Shown: positions 58,996 to 64,000 of the stretch, in pieces
Numbering within the stretch: the stretch's first letter is position 1
Layout of the letters: each line of letters begins with the position of its first letter
Assembly (NCBI RefSeq): GCF_011612265.2
Contig: NZ_CP050134.2
Location: 1,178,001 to 1,242,000 of the forward strand
Reading direction: 5' to 3'
Length of the DNA stretch: 64,000 nt
DNA from: Corynebacterium matruchotii
Lineage (GTDB): Bacteria > Actinomycetota > Actinomycetes > Mycobacteriales > Mycobacteriaceae
Translations under genes and position numbers: made by a program
The notes under the pieces: generated by a model
Told to the model about the DNA's origin: nothing
Databases searched by the model: none
Seen by the model: only the letters and a program-made list of their open reading frames with translations

Positions 58996-60210
58996 ATGGC
59001 AGTCAAAACGTTGCAGGATCTCATCTCCGAAGGAGTGGCAGGCCGCCACATTCTCGTCCGTTCCGACTTCAACGTTCCCCTGAACGAGGCGGGGGAAATC
59101 ACCGATGCCGGCCGGATCACCGCATCCCTGCCCACCATTAAAGCCCTCTCTGAGGCCGGCGCTAAAGTCATCCTCATGGCCCACCTAGGCCGCCCCAAAG
59201 GGCAGGTCAACCCCAAATTCTCCCTTGCACCCGTCGCCACAGCCCTCACCGATGCCCTCGGCCAATACGTGGCCCTCGCCGGTGATGTCGTGGGCGAAGA
59301 CGCCCACGAGCGCGCCAACGGCCTGACCGACGGCGACGTGCTCCTGCTGGAAAACGTGCGCTTCGACCCCCGCGAAACCTCCAAAGACGAAGCCGAACGC
59401 GGTGCCTTCGCCGACCAGCTGGTCGCCCTCGCCGCCGACAACGGCGCCTTCGTGTCCGACGGGTTTGGCGTGGTCCACCGCGCCCAGGCCTCCGTCTATG
59501 ATGTGGCCCAGCGCCTCCCGCACTATGCCGGTGGCCTCGTGCAAAAAGAAATCGACGTGCTCAAAAAGGTAGCCGAAGCCCCCGAACGCCCCTACGTGGT
59601 GGTGCTCGGCGGTGCCAAGGTATCCGACAAGCTCGGCGTCATCCAGGCGCTCGCTCAAAAAGCCGACAAGGTCATCATCGGCGGCGGCATGTGCTACACC
59701 TTCCTGGCAGCCCAGGGCATTAACGTGCAACAATCCCTGCTGCAAGAAGAACAAATCGACAAGTGCAAGGAATTGCTGGAAGAATTCGGCAGCAAACTCG
59801 TGCTCCCCGTCGACCTGGTGGCAGCAGCCAGCTTCGCCGCCGACGCCGACAACAAGATCGTGCCCCTCACCGACATCCCCGAAGGCTGGATGTCGCTTGA
59901 TGTGGGCCCGGAAACCGTGAAGAAATACGCCGAAGTGCTGGCCACCGCCAAAACCGTGTTCTGGAACGGCCCCATGGGCGTCTTCGAATTCGCCGCCTTC
60001 GCCAACGGCACCCGCGGCGTAGCCGAAGCCATCATTAATGCCACCAAGGCCGGCGCATTCTCCGTGGTCGGCGGCGGCGACTCCGCCGCAGCAGTGCGGC
60101 AACTCGGCCTCGATGAAGCCGGCTTCAGCCACATCTCTACCGGTGGCGGTGCCTCCCTGGAATACCTGGAAGGCAAAACCCTCCCCGGCGTTGCAGTACT
60201 AGAAAGCTAA
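58996..60210 (+). CDS. pgk: Phosphoglycerate kinase
   Basis: A 404-residue glycolytic kinase. The N-lobe has [15 protein letters not shown] and [10 protein letters not shown]. The nucleotide-side region has [17 protein letters not shown] and [18 protein letters not shown], and [13 protein letters not shown] occurs near the end. GAAAGG precedes the ATG. It is the second gene of the gapA-pgk-tpiA-ppc series. Confidence 0.97.
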   Translation: MAVKTLQDLISEGVAGRHILVRSDFNVPLNEAGEITDAGRITASLPTIKALSEAGAKVILMAHLGRPKGQVNPKFSLAPVATALTDALGQYVALAGDVVGEDAHERANGLTDGDVLLLENVRFDPRETSKDEAERGAFADQLVALAADNGAFVSDGFGVVHRAQASVYDVAQRLPHYAGGLVQKEIDVLKKVAEAPERPYVVVLGGAKVSDKLGVIQALAQKADKVIIGGGMCYTFLAAQGINVQQSLLQEEQIDKCKELLEEFGSKLVLPVDLVAAASFAADADNKIVPLTDIPEGWMSLDVGPETVKKYAEVLATAKTVFWNGPMGVFEFAAFANGTRGVAEAIINATKAGAFSVVGGGDSAAAVRQLGLDEAGFSHISTGGGASLEYLEGKTLPGVAVLES

Positions 60211-60265
60211 CCCACCCACCATTGGCCGTCGACAAGCGGCGGCCTCGCACACAGAAAGACTGCCC

Positions 60266-61048
60266 ATGGCACGTAAACCACTCATCGCCGGCAACTGGAA
60301 AATGAACCTCAACCACCTTGAGGCCATCAGCACGGTGCAGAAACTCGCATTCGCCCTGCCGAAGGAATACTACGAAAAAGTCGACGTTGCCGTCACCGTA
60401 CCATTCACCGACCTGCGCTCCGTGCAAACCCTCGTCGAAGGCGACAAACTCGAAATCACCTACGGCGCCCAAGACGTCTCCCAACACGAATCCGGCGCCT
60501 ACACCGGTGAAGTATCCGCCGAAATGCTCAGCAAACTCGGCGTCACCTGGGTTGTGGTCGGGCACTCCGAACGCCGCGAATACCACGGCGAAACCGACGC
60601 GCTCGTCGCCGCGAAAGCCGCCATCGCGCTGGCCCACAACCTGCACCCCATCGTGTGCGTGGGCGAACCTTTGGAAATCCGCGAAGCCGGCACCCACGTC
60701 GACTATGTGGTCGAACAAACCCGCAACTCCCTCGCCGGGCTCAGCGCCGACGACCTCCGTAACACCGTCATCGCCTACGAGCCCGTGTGGGCCATCGGCA
60801 CCGGTAAAGTCGCCTCCGCCGCCGACGCGCAAGAAGTCTGCCACGCCATCCGGCAACTCCTCGTCGAACTCGCCGGCTCCGACGTTGCCGACACCGTCCG
60901 CATCCTCTACGGCGGCTCCGTCAAGACCGAAACCGTCGCCGAAATCGTCGGCCAGCCCGACGTTGATGGCGGCCTCGTCGGTGGTGCCTCCCTCAATGGG
61001 GAAGAATTCGCCAAACTTGCCGCCAACGCCGCAGGTGGGCCCTTCTAA
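60266..61048 (+). CDS. tpiA: Triosephosphate isomerase
   Basis: A 260-residue TIM barrel. It has [12 protein letters not shown], catalytic His in [14 protein letters not shown] (near 99), catalytic Glu in [11 protein letters not shown] (near 172), and the phosphate-binding YGGSVKTE. A terminator hairpin follows. Confidence 0.97.
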   Translation: MARKPLIAGNWKMNLNHLEAISTVQKLAFALPKEYYEKVDVAVTVPFTDLRSVQTLVEGDKLEITYGAQDVSQHESGAYTGEVSAEMLSKLGVTWVVVGHSERREYHGETDALVAAKAAIALAHNLHPIVCVGEPLEIREAGTHVDYVVEQTRNSLAGLSADDLRNTVIAYEPVWAIGTGKVASAADAQEVCHAIRQLLVELAGSDVADTVRILYGGSVKTETVAEIVGQPDVDGGLVGGASLNGEEFAKLAANAAGGPF

Positions 61049-61067
61049 CCTCAAACCATGAAGAACT

Positions 61068-61093
61068 GACCGCTGTTGATTACGACAGCGGTC
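61068..61093 (+). terminator. Hairpin between tpiA and ppc
   Basis: GACCGCTGT and ACAGCGGTC form a 9-bp stem with an 8-base loop, followed by CTGTTCATT. Confidence 0.55.
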
Positions 61094-61128
61094 CTGTTCA
61101 TTCTTATCCGAAAGGTCCCCCAACAACC

Positions 61129-63897
61129 ATGAAAAACCAGCTCAAAAAAGACATCCGCCACCTCGGGAAACTCCTCGGCAAAGTCATTGCCGAACAAGAA
61201 GGCGACGAAGTGTACCGCCAAGTAGAAGCCGCCCGCGCCCTCTCCTTCGACATAGCCCGCGGCACCAGCGACATTTCCGCACTCGTCGACCTATTCCGCA
61301 ACAACACCACCCGCGACTTCCTCCCCATAGCCCGGGCCTTCAACCACTTTGCCCTCCTCGCCAACCTTGTCGAAGACCTCCACGACAACGCCAACTACAT
61401 TGCTGACCGGGAAGCCGGTCTGCCTGCCCCCGACTCCACCCTGGAAGCCACCGCCGCGAAACTCTCCGCCGCCAAGGCCGAAATCAGCCCCGACAACATA
61501 ACCCAACTGCTGAAAAACGCGCAGGTCGCCCCCGTGCTCACCGCGCACCCCACCGAAACCCGACGCCGCACCGTCTTCGACGCCCAAGAACACATCACCG
61601 CGCTCCTGGTTGACCGGCACCGTATCCTCAACGCCCCCGAAAACGCGCTCACCAAAACCCGCCTCGACAACATTGACCAACAAATCACCAGGTGGCTCAC
61701 CACCCTATGGCAAACCGCCCTCATCCGGGTCGCCCGACCCCGCATCGAAGACGAAATCGAAGTCGGCCTCCGCTACTACAAACTCTCACTCCTGAAAGCC
61801 ATCCCCGACATCAACCAAACCGTCTCCCAAGTACTCGCCGACACCTTCGACACCAACACCCAAACCGCCATCATTCAACCCGGATCCTGGATCGGCGGCG
61901 ACCACGACGGCAACCCCTACGTCACCGCCAGCACCCTAGAATATGCCACCTCCAGGGCCGCGGAAACCGTCCTCAAATACTACGAACAAGAACTCCACCA
62001 ACTCGAACACGAACTCTCCCTCTCCGACCGGCTCGCCCACGTCACCGACGAACTGCGTGAACTCGCGGAACAAGGCCACAACAACATTCCCGCCCGCGTC
62101 GATGAACCCTACCGGCGTGCCGTCCACGGCATCCGCGGCCGCATCATCGCCACCCTCGCCGCCCTCATCGGCGACGACGCGGTAGAAGGAACCTGGTACA
62201 CCAACCACGCCCCCTACCAAACCCCCGACCAGGTACTCGCCGACCTTGCCATCATCGACGAATCCCTCCGGGCCAACCACGACCACATCATCGCCGACGA
62301 CCGGCTTCGCCGCATCCGCACCGCTCTCATCACCTTCGGCTTCCACCTCTACTCCATGGACCTGCGGCAAAACTCCGAAAGCTACGAAGACTTCCTCACC
62401 GAAATCTTCGCCCACGCCCACGTCCACCCCGACTACCGCAGCCTCGACGAAGCCGAAAAAGTCGCCCTCCTCACCGCCGAACTCACCAGCCCCCGGCCGC
62501 TCATCGCCCACGACGCCGCCCCCTTCAGCGAAGCCACCCAACGCGAACTCGACCTCATCGCCGCCGCAAAACAAGCAGTCGACGACTTCGGGCCCCGCAT
62601 GGTACCCCACTCCATCATCTCCATGGCCCAATCCGTCTCCGACCTGCTCGAAGCCATGGTGCTCCTCAAAGAATTCGGCCTCATCCACGCCGACGGCGAC
62701 CACCCCACCGGCACCGTCGACGTCATCCCCCTCTTCGAAACCATCGAAGACCTCCAAGCCGGCGCCCACATCATCGAACAACTCTGGGCCATCCCCCTCT
62801 ACCGTAACTATTTGAAACAACGCGGCGATGTGCAAGAAATCATGCTCGGCTACTCCGACTCCAACAAAGACGGCGGCTACTTCGCCGCCAACTGGGCCCT
62901 CTACGACGCCGAACTCGACCTCGTAGCCACCGCCCAAAACCACAACATCGCCCTCCGCCTCTTCCACGGCCGGGGCGGCACCGTCGGCCGCGGCGGCGGC
63001 CCCTCCTACGACGCCATCCTCGCCCAACCCGAAGGCGCCGTCCACGGGGCAGTCCGCATCACCGAACAAGGCGAAATCATCTCCGCGAAATACGGCACCC
63101 CCGAAACCGCCCGCCGCAACCTCGAAGCCCTCGTCGCTGCCACCATCGAAGCGTCCCTCCTCAAAGTCGAACAATGGCAAACCGATCCGGAGCAGGCCTA
63201 CGCCATCATGCGGGAAATCTCCGAACTCAGCCAAACCAAATACGCCGACCTGGTCCACAACGACCCCGGCTTCATCGAATACTTCACCTCCTCCACCCCC
63301 CTGGCCGAAATCGGCGACCTCAACATCGGATCCCGACCAGCATCCCGCAAACAAACCACCGCCATCTCCGACCTGCGGGCCATCCCCTGGGTCCTCTCCT
63401 GGTCCCAATCCCGCGTCATGCTCCCCGGCTGGTATGGCATGGGCACCGCCCTCCACCAATGGGTCCACGCCCCCGGAGAAAACCCCGACGACCGCCTGGC
63501 CCGCCTCCGAGAACTCTACGAAACCTGGCCCTTCTTCAACTCGGTACTCTCCAACATGGCGCAAGTGATGAGCAAAGCCGAAATCACCCTCGCCGGCCTC
63601 TACGCCGACCTGGTGGCCGACAAAGAAGCCGCCCACCGGATCTACCACAACATCCGCGAAGAATTCGATCTCACCACCCGCATGTTCTTCACCATCACGG
63701 GGGTAGACAGCCTCCTCGCGGACAACCCCAGCCTCGCCCGCTCCGTGCGTCGCCGCTACCCATACCTGCTGCCGCTTAACGTCATCCAACTAGAACTATT
63801 ACGCCGCTACCGGGAAGGCACCGACGATCCGCTCGTCGGCCACGGCATCCGGCTCACCATGAACGGTCTTGCCACCGCCCTCCGCAATTCGGGTTAA
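61129..63897 (+). CDS. ppc: Phosphoenolpyruvate carboxylase
   Basis: A 922-residue anaplerotic enzyme making oxaloacetate from PEP and bicarbonate. Active-site motifs are LTAHPTETRRRTV (His near 139), GYSDSNKDGGY near 579 and FHGRGGTVGRGGG near 613. The C-terminus ends with an allosteric-type region (RLTMNGLATALRNSG). The ATG follows AAAGG. secG follows downstream. Confidence 0.97.
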   Translation: MKNQLKKDIRHLGKLLGKVIAEQEGDEVYRQVEAARALSFDIARGTSDISALVDLFRNNTTRDFLPIARAFNHFALLANLVEDLHDNANYIADREAGLPAPDSTLEATAAKLSAAKAEISPDNITQLLKNAQVAPVLTAHPTETRRRTVFDAQEHITALLVDRHRILNAPENALTKTRLDNIDQQITRWLTTLWQTALIRVARPRIEDEIEVGLRYYKLSLLKAIPDINQTVSQVLADTFDTNTQTAIIQPGSWIGGDHDGNPYVTASTLEYATSRAAETVLKYYEQELHQLEHELSLSDRLAHVTDELRELAEQGHNNIPARVDEPYRRAVHGIRGRIIATLAALIGDDAVEGTWYTNHAPYQTPDQVLADLAIIDESLRANHDHIIADDRLRRIRTALITFGFHLYSMDLRQNSESYEDFLTEIFAHAHVHPDYRSLDEAEKVALLTAELTSPRPLIAHDAAPFSEATQRELDLIAAAKQAVDDFGPRMVPHSIISMAQSVSDLLEAMVLLKEFGLIHADGDHPTGTVDVIPLFETIEDLQAGAHIIEQLWAIPLYRNYLKQRGDVQEIMLGYSDSNKDGGYFAANWALYDAELDLVATAQNHNIALRLFHGRGGTVGRGGGPSYDAILAQPEGAVHGAVRITEQGEIISAKYGTPETARRNLEALVAATIEASLLKVEQWQTDPEQAYAIMREISELSQTKYADLVHNDPGFIEYFTSSTPLAEIGDLNIGSRPASRKQTTAISDLRAIPWVLSWSQSRVMLPGWYGMGTALHQWVHAPGENPDDRLARLRELYETWPFFNSVLSNMAQVMSKAEITLAGLYADLVADKEAAHRIYHNIREEFDLTTRMFFTITGVDSLLADNPSLARSVRRRYPYLLPLNVIQLELLRRYREGTDDPLVGHGIRLTMNGLATALRNSG

Positions 63898-63910
63898 TCG
63901 CCGCATCGTG

Positions 63911-63916
63911 TATGAT
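63911..63916 (+). promoter_or_regulatory. -10 candidate for secG
   Basis: TATGAT lies in the 76-base gap between ppc and secG. Confidence 0.35.
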
Positions 63917-63973
63917 TTGGTGAGAATCCTCGCTCCGAGGCTGCAACAACCACGACCATAAGGATTGACGTAC

Positions 63974-64000
63974 ATGACACTCGCACTCCAGATCATCCTC
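63974..64000 (+). CDS. secG: Preprotein translocase subunit SecG (partial, first codons)
   Basis: Only nine codons are visible, reading MTLALQIIL from an ATG preceded by AAGGA. This hydrophobic start and the position directly after ppc agree with secG in C. glutamicum. The call depends on gene order. Confidence 0.6.

Noticed and set aside
61936..63789. 617-codon minus-strand frame opposite ppc
   Set aside because: Antisense to intact PEP carboxylase, low-complexity Gly/Val/Glu composition, no family recognised.

Overview
The window is G+C-rich actinobacterial chromosome. Gene content and order point to the genus Corynebacterium. The run hisS, aspS, rarA, alaS, ruvX, mltG, aro genes, pepQ, efp, nusB, pyr operon, mihF, gmk, rpoZ, coaBC, metK, priA, def, fmt, rsmB, rpe, ribE, uvrC, rapZ, yvcK, whiA, gapA, pgk, tpiA, ppc, secG is the order I recall for this genus. 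The regulatory DNA agrees: a perfect McbR-type operator before metK, a perfect GlxR/CRP-type site before gapA, and many leaderless starts placed 6-8 nt after a TANNNT -10 box. The species cannot be named from the sequence alone. No tRNA, rRNA, CRISPR array, insertion sequence or prophage was seen.

Layout. 1-4.6 kb: start of a membrane-anchored cyclophilin (minus strand), tpx, a metallo-beta-lactamase-fold hydrolase, hisS, and a minus-strand pair made of an AAA ATPase and a GNAT acetyltransferase. 4.6-10.5 kb: serine dehydratase sdaA, a CBS protein with a HEPN-like N-terminus, a divergent pair encoding a degenerate ABC-type ATPase and a YhgE/Pip membrane protein, and a zinc metallopeptidase. 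10.7-20.3 kb: aspS, an APH-like kinase, rarA, alaS, ruvX and mltG. 20.3-22.4 kb: an AT-rich stretch followed by a secreted CHAP protein with 22 copies of a Thr/Pro heptad. 22.4-30 kb: aroE, a prepilin peptidase, aroC, aroK, aroB, aroQ, pepQ, efp and nusB. 30.2-32.3 kb: a secreted hypothetical protein and a SRPBCC-epimerase fusion. 32.7-41.1 kb: the pyrimidine operon pyrR-pyrB-pyrC-carA-carB-pyrF. 41.4-52.1 kb: mihF, gmk, rpoZ, coaBC, metK, priA, def, fmt, rsmB, rpe, ribE and a PH-domain protein. 52.1-57.3 kb: uvrC, rapZ, yvcK and whiA. 57.9-64 kb: gapA, pgk, tpiA, ppc and the first codons of secG.

Most of the window is housekeeping metabolism. The shikimate and UMP pathways sit in compact, nearly gapless clusters. 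Lower glycolysis and anaplerosis (gapA-pgk-tpiA-ppc) follow the uvrC-rapZ-yvcK-whiA block. Translation genes are spread throughout.

The less ordinary features are these: a HEPN-like/CBS gene divergent from a pseudo-ATPase/YhgE module; the mucin-like CHAP protein in its AT-rich setting; a NusB with a roughly 140-residue acidic tail; a riboflavin synthase gene standing alone where related genomes carry a rib cluster; an AspRS with residues typical of the non-discriminating type; a RapZ P-loop without Lys; and abrupt codon-usage changes inside aspS, alaS, carB and rapZ. I did not find a complete, clearly new multi-gene system. The region from 5985 to 9565 is the best candidate.
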